Shown piece by piece: positions 23,935-32,855 of a DNA stretch of 33,566 nt. The notes beneath the pieces are model-generated. The model did no database searches. It saw only the letters and a list, made by a program, of their open reading frames with translations, and was not told where the DNA came from. Origin of the DNA: Cupriavidus cauae (GTDB lineage: Bacteria; Pseudomonadota; Gammaproteobacteria; Burkholderiales; Burkholderiaceae). Made by a program: the position numbers and the translations under genes. The stretch lies in NCBI RefSeq assembly GCF_008632125.1, contig NZ_VWRN01000041.1:1-33566 (forward strand), read 5' to 3'. Each line of letters starts with the position of its first letter. Positions within the stretch are counted from its first letter, which is position 1.

Positions 23935-24306
23935 TCACGAACGCGCGATCAGGAACACGCCGGCCAGGATCAGCAGGATGCCGGCCATCCGCAATGGTCC
24001 GATCATCTCACCGAACAGCCACCATGCGGCCACCGCGTTGACCACATAGCCGAGCGACAGCATCGGGTAGGCCATCGATACATCGACGCGTGACAGACCG
24101 ACGATCCACACCGCGACGCTGGCGACGTAGAGGCTCAGCCCGGCCAGCACCGGCCATTGGGCCAGCACGCGCAGCGCGGTATCGAACAGCGTGGCGCGGT
24201 CCAGCGCGATCGCGCCGACCGCGTTGACGCCGGCCTTGAGCAGCAGTTGCGCGCAGGCGTTGAGCAACACGCCGGTCAGGATGAAAGCGAAGGTGGTGAT
24301 CGTCAT
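23935..24306 (-). CDS. ArnE/ArnF-like small EamA/SMR-type flippase subunit
   Basis: A 123-residue protein with four hydrophobic segments (about 4-24, 48-70, 74-98 and 103-121), of the small-multidrug-resistance/EamA type. In the Ara4N pathway the ArnE-ArnF pair moves Ara4N-phosphoundecaprenol to the periplasmic face; here only one such gene is present, so a homodimer is the simple assumption. Typical features are QLLLKAGVNA near the N-terminus, VGLSRVDVSMAYPMLSLGYV, and ending GILLILAGVFLIARS. ATG at 24306 overlaps the TGA of arnT (ATGA), which ties it to that gene. The longer open frame upstream to 24525 is the arnT gene in another frame. Which of ArnE or ArnF it is nearer to cannot be decided by eye. 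Confidence 0.85.
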   Translation of the reverse strand: MTITTFAFILTGVLLNACAQLLLKAGVNAVGAIALDRATLFDTALRVLAQWPVLAGLSLYVASVAVWIVGLSRVDVSMAYPMLSLGYVVNAVAAWWLFGEMIGPLRMAGILLILAGVFLIARS

Positions 24307-26069
24307 CGATTGGAAGCGGAAGCGGGCGCTGCGGACGCGGCCGGGGCAGCAGGCGCGGGCGGCGCAGCGAAATTGGTGACCACGACGCGGCGCACGTCTT
24401 CGGCGACCCGATACATGGGCAACGCCTGAGCCTGCAATCTGGTGTACATCTCCGGCGACATGATGGCGACCGCGGGCCGGCCGTTGCGCCACGTCTGTTC
24501 GAACGCCTCCAGCGTCGGAATCCACTTGTCCGGTTCCTGCTGCAGGCCGAACTGCAGTTCGTCGGGATGCCAGACCAGCGTCAGCGGATGGCGCAGGTAG
24601 AACGGCAGCGTGTGGTCGAGCATGCCGACGCCATAGAACGGCATGTCGTCCTTCAGCACCTGCTGAATGGCGGGTACCAGGTCGATGCCGGAGGTGCGCC
24701 GGCCCATCACCTCATGGCCGAGCAGCGCGACCGTGAAGCTGGTGTACATCGCCAGGCCGTAGACCACGATGCTGGCCGGCCGGCCGTTGCGCCGCGCCAG
24801 CCAGTGGGCGAGCAGCACGCCGGCGAACATGACGACGAAGGCGGCGCCGATCCACAGCGCGAAGATCCGGTAATAGGCGTTGGGCGTGTTGTCGGAATCG
24901 AGCGTCGCGACCACCGGCGTGGCGGCCAGCCCGAGCACCGAAACGCCCAGCATCAGCAGCACCAGGCGGCGCCAGCCGGTGTCGCCGATGCGGTCCAGCG
25001 CGACGCCGGCCAGCATCCCCAGCGCCGGGAAGATCGGCACGATATAGCCGGGCAGCTTGGAGTTCGACAGGCTGAAGAAGACGAAGATGGCGCCCGCCCA
25101 GACCAGCATCAGCAGGGCTGGGCGCAGCGGGACGGCATTTGCCGGCTCCCCCGCCTGCGCCGCCTGCGCGGCCTCGGTCCGCTCGCGGCGCACCGCGCGC
25201 CAGATGCCCGGCGCCAGCGCCAGCCACGGCAGGAAGCCGGCCAGCAACAGGGGCACGAAGTACCACACCGGTCCCTGGCGATGATGGACGCTGGTCGTAT
25301 AGCGCTGCCAATGCTCGTGGATGAAGAAGAAGCGCAGGAATTCCGGATTGCGCTCGGCGATCAGCCAGAACCACGGCACCGTGATCGCCAGCAGCAGCGC
25401 GGCGCCCCACAGCAGATGCAGGCGGCGCCACAGCCCGAAGTCGCGCGTGATGGCGGTGTAGACCACCAGCACCAGCCCGGGCAACGCGATGCCGATCAGC
25501 CCCTTGGTCAGGATGGCGACGCCCATCGCGGCCCAGCAGCCCAGCATCCAGCCGCGGCGTGCGGCCGGGGTGGTGTCCGGATGCTGCGCCAGCAGCATGC
25601 AGGCCAGCACGCAGGCGAGCGCGCCGGCCAGCGTCATGTCCAGCGAATTGAAGTGCGCGGCGACGCTCCACATCGGCGCGGCGGCCAGCGCCAGGCCGGC
25701 CAGCCAGCCGGCGCGCGCGCCGAACCAGCGCCCGGCCGCCCACATCGACGCGAGCAGGCCGATGAAGCCGGACAGCGCCACGCATAGCCGCGCCTGCCAC
25801 TCGCCGAGCCCGAAGGCGGTATAGGTCAGCGCCGTCACCCACAGGTGAAAGGGCGGCTTCTCGAAATACTTGACGCCGTTGTAGCGGATCGTGACCCAGT
25901 CGCCGCTGGCGAACATCTCGCGGGCGATCTCGGCATAGCGGCCTTCGTCGGAGCGCAACAGATGGCGGGCGTCCAGCGTCCCGAACCAGAGCAGGACGAT
26001 ATACAGGACGACCAGGGCAATCACCGCCGCGGACAAGCCGGCGGCGCGCGTGGTCGGGGAACGGCGCAT
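24303..26069 (-). CDS. arnT: ArnT: Ara4N lipid A transferase (PMT/GT83-like membrane glycosyltransferase)
   Basis: A 588-residue polytopic inner-membrane enzyme that transfers Ara4N from undecaprenyl phosphate to lipid A phosphates on the periplasmic side, lowering affinity for polymyxin and other cationic peptides. The first helix is followed by ARHLLRSDEGRYAEIAREM, the conserved acidic periplasmic motif of the family. Then come KYFEKPPFHLWVTALTYTAF, about ten more helices, YFVPLLLAGFLPWL, SNSKLPGYIVPIFPALGML and a soluble C-terminal domain of about 160 residues. ATG at 26069 is chosen for AGGAG (26074-26078) just upstream; the frame is open to 26150 but the extra residues are polar and unlike the family. 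The last about 25 residues are an Ala/Pro-rich tail. First gene of the arn run. Confidence 0.9.
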   Translation of the reverse strand: MRRSPTTRAAGLSAAVIALVVLYIVLLWFGTLDARHLLRSDEGRYAEIAREMFASGDWVTIRYNGVKYFEKPPFHLWVTALTYTAFGLGEWQARLCVALSGFIGLLASMWAAGRWFGARAGWLAGLALAAAPMWSVAAHFNSLDMTLAGALACVLACMLLAQHPDTTPAARRGWMLGCWAAMGVAILTKGLIGIALPGLVLVVYTAITRDFGLWRRLHLLWGAALLLAITVPWFWLIAERNPEFLRFFFIHEHWQRYTTSVHHRQGPVWYFVPLLLAGFLPWLALAPGIWRAVRRERTEAAQAAQAGEPANAVPLRPALLMLVWAGAIFVFFSLSNSKLPGYIVPIFPALGMLAGVALDRIGDTGWRRLVLLMLGVSVLGLAATPVVATLDSDNTPNAYYRIFALWIGAAFVVMFAGVLLAHWLARRNGRPASIVVYGLAMYTSFTVALLGHEVMGRRTSGIDLVPAIQQVLKDDMPFYGVGMLDHTLPFYLRHPLTLVWHPDELQFGLQQEPDKWIPTLEAFEQTWRNGRPAVAIMSPEMYTRLQAQALPMYRVAEDVRRVVVTNFAAPPAPAAPAASAAPASASNR

Positions 26070-26373
26070 GAAACTCCTGAAACGGTGCTGCGCGGCCTCG
26101 GCCGCTTGCTGACAACCCGCTACGGAGCGCTGCCGCTCCGTGTGGTGCATACGACGCCTATGTCAACGGCGAAGTTCGCATTTTGTGCGAAAGCTATGAC
26201 GGCTGATACCGAAAAATGTCCTACACGGGACCGCACCGGAGGGGCTTTTTCCGGCTCGGGACATATGTCCTGTGGCGTCCATTTCACTTTTCGTGCCTCG
26301 TCGCCCCGGTCGGCAGCGGCGACGCACCGCCGCCCGCGCGGGCACGGGCGGCGCGCGATGGGCGCACGGACGC
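26070..26373 (-). promoter_or_regulatory. Gap upstream of arnT: candidate promoter region with two palindromes
   Basis: About 300 bases without a gene, the likely control region of the arn genes. On the minus strand a consensus -35 (TTGACA) lies at 26161-26166, about 92 bases before the arnT start, but no good -10 was found after it. Just upstream, TTCGCA / TGCGAA (26175-26180 and 26186-26191, 5-base gap) is an inverted repeat, and GGACATATGTCC (26259-26270) is a perfect 12-base palindrome. Either could be a regulator site. No PmrA-like direct repeat was recognised. Confidence 0.4.
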
Positions 26374-26397
26374 AAAAAAACCCGCCGGCAGCGGGTT
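26374..26397 (-). terminator. Rho-independent terminator of the secreted repeat protein gene
   Basis: On the minus strand AACCCGC, loop TGCCG, GCGGGTT is followed by five more T (A run 26374-26378 on the plus strand). A 7-base-pair stem with a T tract, about 52 bases after the stop at 26450. It separates this gene from arnT. Confidence 0.87.
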
Positions 26398-26449
26398 CTT
26401 GAATTCGCCATCGGGACGGGCCGCCCCGGGCTGGCCCGTCGGGCCGATG

Positions 26450-26740
26450 TCAGTTCGCCGGCTTGGCGGGCTTGGCCTTCTTCGCCTTGTGGCCGTTCTT
26501 CTTGCCTTCGTCCTGGCCCGGCGCGAGATCGGCGCGCGTGCTCTGGTTGGTGCCCTGGGTGTAGGGATCGAACTTGTCGCCGGCTTTCGCCCCCTGGCTG
26601 TAGGGGTCGAACTTCTCGCCCGCCTTGGCGCCTTGCGAGTACGGGTCGAACTGCTTCTTGCCGCCGGTGTTCTGGGCGTGCACCGCCAGCGAGGCGGTGC
26701 CGATGCACAGCGCGATGGCCGTCGCGACGAACTTGCTCAT
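26450..26740 (-). CDS. Small secreted protein with three FDPYSQGAKAG repeats and a Lys-rich tail
   Basis: A 96-residue protein starting MSKFVATAIALCIGTASLAV, a clear signal peptide with probable cleavage after VHA. The mature chain has three near-identical 13-residue units (FDPYSQGAKAGEK, FDPYSQGAKAGDK, FDPYTQGTNQS...) and then a basic tail KKNGHKAKKAKPAKPAN. GAGGAG six bases before the ATG supports this start. I do not recognise a characterised family. The repeats are rich in Tyr, Gln and Gly and the tail is strongly positive, which suggests a periplasmic or exported protein that binds anionic surfaces such as lipopolysaccharide or nucleic acid; this is inference only. It has its own terminator and no operon partner. 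Confidence 0.85.
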   Translation of the reverse strand: MSKFVATAIALCIGTASLAVHAQNTGGKKQFDPYSQGAKAGEKFDPYSQGAKAGDKFDPYTQGTNQSTRADLAPGQDEGKKNGHKAKKAKPAKPAN

Positions 26741-26923
26741 GGTGTCTCCTCGAAAGTTGCCGTCCATCGGATGGGCGGCTGACGATGGGCAGGCGCCGAC
26801 GCGCCGCCCGCGCCAGTGTCTCCAACCTGTCTTGCGGCTGTCAAGCGAGTCACACCGGGCGTCGCGGGCGCGTCGGCCTCATGGAAAGCGAGGATTGCCG
26901 GGGTCGCCGGCCCCGGTATGCGC

Positions 26924-27856
26924 CTATTCCGTGACCGCGTCGGACGGATGCTTCCACGCCTCGCGGACCTCGGCCGACGGGGCCAGCGCCAGGTTGATGC
27001 CACGTCCGCCGATCGGCTTCTGGAACCAGCGCTGCTGCAGCGCCTCGATCTGCGGGCCGCGATAGACGCCGGCCAGGGTCTCGTCGACCAGCCGCTTCCA
27101 CGCCGGGTCCGCCTTCGACAGCATCAGCGCGTTCTGCTCGACCGACAGCGCGGGACCGACGATCACGAATTGCGATGGATCCTTGGCGCGGGCGCGCAGG
27201 CCGGCCAGCAGCACGTCGTCCATCACGAAGGCCTGGGCGCGGCCGGACTCGAGCAGCAGGAACGATTCGCCGTGGTCCTTGGCGTAGACGTCGCGATAGC
27301 CGTACTGGCCCTTGAGCCGGCGCACGTGGCGGTCGCCGGTCGAGCCGGCGCTGGTCACCACGGTCTTGCCGCGCAGGTCCTCGAGCGAGTCGATGCCCGC
27401 ATCGGCACGCACCAGCATCCGCACCGTCGACACATAGTGCGAGACGCTGAAGGCGACCTGCTTCTGGCGCTCGAGCGTGTTGGTGTTCGGCGCGCAGTCG
27501 AGGTCGACCAGGCCGTTGACGATGGCGGGGATGCGGTTCTGCGGCGTCAGCGGCATCCAGCGCACCTTCAGGTCCTTCAGGCCGAGCGCCTGTCGGGCGC
27601 CCTCGGCCGCGCGCAGGCACAGGTCGACCGCGTAGCCGGCCGGCTGGCCCTTGTCGTCGGCGAACGAGAACGGCAGCGCGGACTCGCGGTAGCCGAGCAC
27701 GATGGTGCCGCTGGAGCGGATCTTGTCGATGACCGGACCGTGCAACGCCTCGGCGCCGGCGGCGTGGGCGATGCCGGTGCCGAGCAGGGCTGCCGCGAGG
27801 AGGACCGGGCGGAACGAACGAAGAGGGCGACGGAAAGAACGAAGGGAGGACAGCAT
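26924..27856 (-). CDS. Periplasmic amino-acid-type ABC transporter substrate-binding protein
   Basis: A 310-residue solute-binding protein of the bacterial extracellular family 3 (GltI/glutamate-aspartate-like). A twin-basic signal region (SLRSFRRPLRSFRPVLLAAA, then LLGTGIAHA) ends near residue 33. The mature part shows IDKIRSSGTIVLGYRESALP, FSFADDKGQPAGYAVDLC, GLVDLDCAPNTNTLERQKQV, LRGKTVVTSAGSTGDR and AFVMDDVLLAGL, all as in GltI-type proteins. ATG at 27856 is chosen because it opens directly into the signal peptide; the frame is open further upstream but with unlikely residues. No permease or ATPase gene adjoins, so it is either an orphan or serves a transporter elsewhere. Ligand probably an acidic amino acid, by family resemblance only. 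Confidence 0.88.
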   Translation of the reverse strand: MLSSLRSFRRPLRSFRPVLLAAALLGTGIAHAAGAEALHGPVIDKIRSSGTIVLGYRESALPFSFADDKGQPAGYAVDLCLRAAEGARQALGLKDLKVRWMPLTPQNRIPAIVNGLVDLDCAPNTNTLERQKQVAFSVSHYVSTVRMLVRADAGIDSLEDLRGKTVVTSAGSTGDRHVRRLKGQYGYRDVYAKDHGESFLLLESGRAQAFVMDDVLLAGLRARAKDPSQFVIVGPALSVEQNALMLSKADPAWKRLVDETLAGVYRGPQIEALQQRWFQKPIGGRGINLALAPSAEVREAWKHPSDAVTE

Positions 27857-28110
27857 GGCGAGGCGATAGAAAACAGCAAAGACCAAAGGGTAGCGATAGG
27901 GAGGAGTCAGGGGAAGGACAACTTCGTCATAAGTAAATACCCTAGGTCGATGTGATGACGCGGGCACAATGACCGGTCCAGCATGGCGGCGCCGGCACCT
28001 GCACCCGGGTACAATCCCGGGCCACGCGCCCGGTGTCGCGTCGCGCACGGGCGCGTCGGGGCTGGGCCGCGATTTCCGTTTGGTTCCCGTTCGCTTCCCG
28101 TCTGTCACCC
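27857..28110. promoter_or_regulatory. Divergent gap between solute-binding protein and acyltransferase genes
   Basis: 254 bases that should carry both promoters. TACAAT at 28010-28015 is a possible -10 for the plus-strand gene; TATTTA within AAGTAAATACC (about 27930-27941, minus strand) is a possible -10 for the solute-binding protein gene. Neither has a convincing -35. CCCGGG occurs on both sides of the TACAAT hexamer. No riboswitch was recognised. Confidence 0.3.
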
Positions 28111-29190
28111 ATGTCTTCGCAACCCGCGCGCCTGGCCGGCATCGATGCGCTCAAGGCCATCGGCTCGCAACTGATCGTGCTGCACCATCTGGCCTTCTAC
28201 GGGCCGATGTCCGATGCGGCCCATTCCCTCGCCCCCGCCCTGATCGACTGGCTCGCCGACTACGCGCGCATCGCCGTCCAGCTCTTCCTGGTGATCGGCG
28301 GCTTCCTGGCGGCGCGCAGCCTGGCGCCGGACGGCCTGCTGCGCGCGTCCCGCCCGCTGGCGGCGCTGCTGCGCCGCTATCGCAAGCTCGTCGTGCCCTT
28401 CGCCGCGGCCATTGTCCTCGCCATCGCCGCGGCGGCGCTCGCGCGGCAGGGCATGGACCATCCCTCGATTCCGGCGCCGCCGCAATGGGGCCAGCTGCTG
28501 GCGCATCTGCTGCTGTTGCACGACGTGCTCGATATCGACGCGCTGTCCGCGGGCGTCTGGTATGTCGCGATCGACTTCCAGCTGTTCGGGCTGCTGTTGC
28601 TGGCGCTTTGGCTGGCACGCCGGATGCCCGCCGGCTGGCGTGTCCGCGTGGGCGTGGCGCTGGTGGCGGCGCTCGGCCTGGCCTCGCTGTTCTGGTTCAA
28701 CCGGGACGCCGGCTGGGACATGTGGGCGATCTATTTCTTCGGCGCCTACGGCCTGGGCGTGCTCGGCTACTGGGCCTCCAATCGCGGGCGCTCCCCCTGG
28801 TGGATCGCGGCGCTCGCGGCGGTGGGCGTCGCCGCGCTGATGGTCGATATGCGCTCGCGCATCGCACTGGCGGTCGTCGTCGCGCTGTGGCTGGCGATGG
28901 CACGGCGCGGCGGCTGGCTGTCGTCGTGGCCGCGCGGCCGTGTCTTCGCCACGTTCGGCGCGATCTCGTACTCGGTGTTCCTGGTGCACTTCCCGATCTG
29001 CCTGCTGGTCAACAGCCTGATGTCGCAGCTCGCGCCCGGCATGCCGTGGCTCAACGCGGCCGGCATGGCGATGGCGTGGCTGGCCAGCAACGCCGCCGGT
29101 GCGCTTTTTTACCGATATGTCGAATCGCGCGACCCCCTCGCGTCGCTGGGCAAGTTGTTGTTGCGCAACCGTACGGGGCTCGCCGGCTAG
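28111..29190 (+). CDS. Membrane acyltransferase, acyltransferase-3 (OafA/OatA-like) family
   Basis: A 359-residue integral membrane acyltransferase that would transfer acetyl or another acyl group to an extracytoplasmic sugar or lipid. The opening LAGIDALKAIGSQLIVLHHL carries the family start pattern: an Arg/Gly-hydrophobic-D-ALKA segment and the HH pair in the first helix. Next come VQLFLVIGGFLAARSL, R-Y-R-K-L-V-V-P before the third helix, WYVAIDFQLFGLLLLALWL and the late ISYSVFLVHFPICLLV with a second conserved His. About ten hydrophobic segments in all, normal length for the family. ATG at 28111 opens directly in the domain. It is a single gene, so the substrate is unknown; modification of a surface polysaccharide is a reasonable guess. 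Confidence 0.85.
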   Translation: MSSQPARLAGIDALKAIGSQLIVLHHLAFYGPMSDAAHSLAPALIDWLADYARIAVQLFLVIGGFLAARSLAPDGLLRASRPLAALLRRYRKLVVPFAAAIVLAIAAAALARQGMDHPSIPAPPQWGQLLAHLLLLHDVLDIDALSAGVWYVAIDFQLFGLLLLALWLARRMPAGWRVRVGVALVAALGLASLFWFNRDAGWDMWAIYFFGAYGLGVLGYWASNRGRSPWWIAALAAVGVAALMVDMRSRIALAVVVALWLAMARRGGWLSSWPRGRVFATFGAISYSVFLVHFPICLLVNSLMSQLAPGMPWLNAAGMAMAWLASNAAGALFYRYVESRDPLASLGKLLLRNRTGLAG

Positions 29191-29208
29191 CAGGCGTTGC
29201 CCGCCTGC
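29190..29208 (+). other. Hairpin at the acyltransferase stop codon
   Basis: GCAGGCG (29190-29196) and CGCCTGC (29202-29208) form a 7-base-pair stem with loop TTGCC, beginning on the last base of the TAG stop. No T run follows, so it may be a weak or Rho-assisted terminator. Confidence 0.4.
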
Positions 29209-29341
29209 AACATCGGCGGCGCTGCACGATACGTGGGCGCCGCATGAACCGTTGTTGTGCCGCAATTGGTGAGGGAGCGTACTCAAAAGGGGAAAACGCC
29301 CATACGCGCTTGGCATGGCGATTGCCTACCATCAAGGTAAA

Positions 29342-29359
29342 CCTGACCGTTTGGTCAGG
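29342..29359 (+). promoter_or_regulatory. RutR-like operator in front of the URC operon
   Basis: CCTGACC-GTTT-GGTCAGG is a perfect 7-base inverted repeat with a 4-base centre, 20 bases before the ATG of the first gene. The inner part TGACCGTTTGGTCA differs at one position from the RutR consensus core TGACCAnnTGGTCA known from E. coli. The operon encodes a RutR-like TetR regulator as its last visible gene, so this is most simply an autoregulated operator. The exact -10 and -35 were not resolved; TTGGCA at 29310-29315 could be a -35. Confidence 0.8.
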
Positions 29360-29379
29360 ATTCACGCCTCGAGGCTGCC

Positions 29380-30614
<1,235 letters not shown>

Positions 30615-30618
<4 letters not shown>

Positions 30619-31937
30619 CAGAACGAAACGATGCGGCATCGATGGGCGCGGCGGGGCAAGCCGGCGCGCAGGCCCGTGCTTCGCGCGAGGGCTGGCAAAG
30701 CTGGGTGGAACCCGATCATCCGGCGTCGGCGTTGTTGACGGCGCAGGCGGTGCGCGCGCGCTGCGCCGCCGTGACGGCCGCGGTGGCGGCCGGGGATTCG
30801 CAGTGGTTCAGCTGGCATCCCGAGCGGGTCCCGGCGATCGCCGACTATGTGGCCACCACCATCCGTTCGCGCTACCGCGATCTGCAGGTGCCCTACCACA
30901 GCCGCTGGCGCCATTTCGAGAGCGGCGGACCGGGCGAGCTGCGCGACCGCTGGGGCATCCTCTGCGAACGCGCGGCGCTGACCGGCGACGATCATCGCGA
31001 AGAGCGCGCGCGCATCGGCATCGACCTGGTGATTCCCAGCGTGCTGCTCGACGCGGGCGCCGGGCCCGACTGGCGCTACCGCGACCCGGCCAGCGACCTG
31101 AGCCTGAGCCGCTCCGAAGGGCTGGGCGTGGCCAGCTTCGACCTGTTCGCGCGCGGCGGTTTCTCCGCGACGCCGGACGAGCCGCTGCGCTCCGATGCCG
31201 AGCGGCTGGCGCAGATCGACCCCTCGACGCTGGCCACTGCCTTCCAGGTCGCGCAGCACAATCCGCTGGTCGGCCTCGAGGGCCGGGCGGGTCTGGTGCG
31301 CCGGCTCGGCAAGGTCGCGCAGGCCACGCCGGCGGTGTTCGGCGAGCCGGCAAGACTCGGCAATCTGTTCGACTATCTGAAGGCGCATGCCAGCGAGGGG
31401 CGCATCGACGCGGCCTTCGTGCTGCGCACGCTGCTGGTCGCGCTGGGGCCGGTCTGGCCGGGGCGGCTGCAGCTCGAAGGCGTGTCGCTTGGCGATTGCT
31501 GGCGCCATCCGGCCAGCCCCGACGGCCTGGTGCCCTTCCACAAGCTGACGCAGTGGCTGACCTACTCGCTGCTCGAGCCGCTGGAGGACGGCGGCCTGAC
31601 GGTGACCGGGCTCGATGCGCTGACGGGCCTGCCCGAATATCGCAACGGCGGCCTGCTGTACGACTTCGAGCTGATGGTGCCGCGCGATGCGAGCTTTGCC
31701 GAGGCGGTGCACCGGGTCGACGAGCCCGCCATCGTCGAATGGCGCGCACTGACGGTGACGGGCCTCGATCTGGTCGCCGAGGCAACGCGGCAGGCGCTGG
31801 GCCTGTCCGCCGAGGCCTTTCCGCTGGCGCGCGTGCTGGAGGGCGGTACCTGGGCGGCGGGCCGGCGCATCGCCGCCAAGCGCCGGCCGGGCGGTCCGCC
31901 GCCGTTCGCGATCGACAGCGACGGCACCGTGTTCTGA
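30615..31937 (+). CDS. urc4: DUF1688 protein, URC4-type uracil catabolism protein
   Basis: A 440-residue protein of the DUF1688 family, the counterpart of yeast Urc4, needed for uracil catabolism but of uncertain reaction. Family-like segments visible are SQWFSWHPERVPAIADYVAT, VPYHSRWRHFESGG, ERARIGIDLVIPSVLLDAGAG, DWRYRDP, SRSEGLGVASFDLFARGGFS, NPLVGLEGRAGLVRRLG, PFHKLTQWLTYSLLEPLE and LPEYRNGGLLYDFELM. No cofactor motif is obvious. ATG at 30615 overlaps the TGA of the cyclohydrolase-like gene as ATGA, so the two are translationally coupled. The first about 30 residues are Ala/Gly-rich and probably flexible. Family identity is from recognisable sequence; the role is from the gene set. Confidence 0.87.
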
Positions 31938-32042
31938 GTTCCTGAGCCCGTGCAGGGCGCGGCTGTCGCAAACGCTGCGCGCCTGCACGCCGTCGTTCCG
32001 CCCCGGCCGCATCCGGCCACGGCCGCATCGAGGAGTGCCATC

Positions 32043-32786
32043 ATGACCGCCCTGTCTGCCGATCTGTCCGTCGATCCGTCCGTGGCGCTGTCCACGGGGC
32101 TGCCCACGGGACTGTCCGCGGGACTGCCCGCGGGCGTGCCGCCCATCGCGCCGGCCGCCGCTTCCGTGATGGTGGTCGACCACCCGCTGGTCCAGCACAA
32201 GGTCACGCTGGTGCGCAGCGAGGACACCACCACCGACAACTTCCGCCGCCTGGTGCGCGAGATCGCGCAGCTGCTGACCTACGAGGCCACGCGCGACCTG
32301 GCGATGGAGACCGTGGCGATCAAGACGCCCATCGCGCCGATGCAGTCGCCGATGCTGTCTGGCAAGAAGCTGTGCCTGGTGTCTATCCTGCGCGCCGGCA
32401 ACGGTTTCCTCGATGGCATGCTCGACCTGCTGCCGGCCGCGCGGGTCGGCCATATCGGCCTGTACCGCGACCCGGAAACGCTGGAGCCGATCGAGTACTA
32501 CTTCAAGATGCCGGACGATATCCAGGAGCGTCAGGTGATCGTGGTGGACCCGATGCTGGCGACCGGCAATTCCGCGATCGCCGCGCTGAACCGGCTCAAG
32601 GAGGCGGGCGTCACCGCGCTCAAATACGTCTGCCTGATTGCCTCGCGCCCGGGTTTGCGCGCCTTGCAGGCCGCGCATCCCGATGTGGCCATCGTCACCG
32701 CCGCGATCGACGAGCAGTTGAACGAGCACGGCTATATCGTGCCCGGACTTGGCGATGCGGGCGACCGGCTCTATGGCACGCGCTGA
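32043..32786 (+). CDS. upp: Uracil phosphoribosyltransferase
   Basis: A 247-residue enzyme that makes UMP from uracil and PRPP. Within the URC route a UPRT homologue (Urc6 in yeast) supplies the ribosylated uracil that is degraded. Visible are [63 protein letters not shown], the PRPP-binding [18 protein letters not shown] and the uracil-binding C-terminus [17 protein letters not shown]. Length beyond the usual about 210 residues comes from an N-terminal tail of about 40 residues with four [16 protein letters not shown] units (12-base repeats at 32088-32135). AGGAG (32031-32035) seven bases before ATG 32043 supports this start, so the tail is probably made. About 105 bases separate it from the DUF1688 gene. 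Confidence 0.93.
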   Translation: MTALSADLSVDPSVALSTGLPTGLSAGLPAGVPPIAPAAASVMVVDHPLVQHKVTLVRSEDTTTDNFRRLVREIAQLLTYEATRDLAMETVAIKTPIAPMQSPMLSGKKLCLVSILRAGNGFLDGMLDLLPAARVGHIGLYRDPETLEPIEYYFKMPDDIQERQVIVVDPMLATGNSAIAALNRLKEAGVTALKYVCLIASRPGLRALQAAHPDVAIVTAAIDEQLNEHGYIVPGLGDAGDRLYGTR

Positions 32787-32855
32787 CGCCGTGGCGCCCG
32801 CCAGGAATCCGGCCGTGACGACGATGGCGTTGGCGCCGCCACGCCCGGCCTCGCC

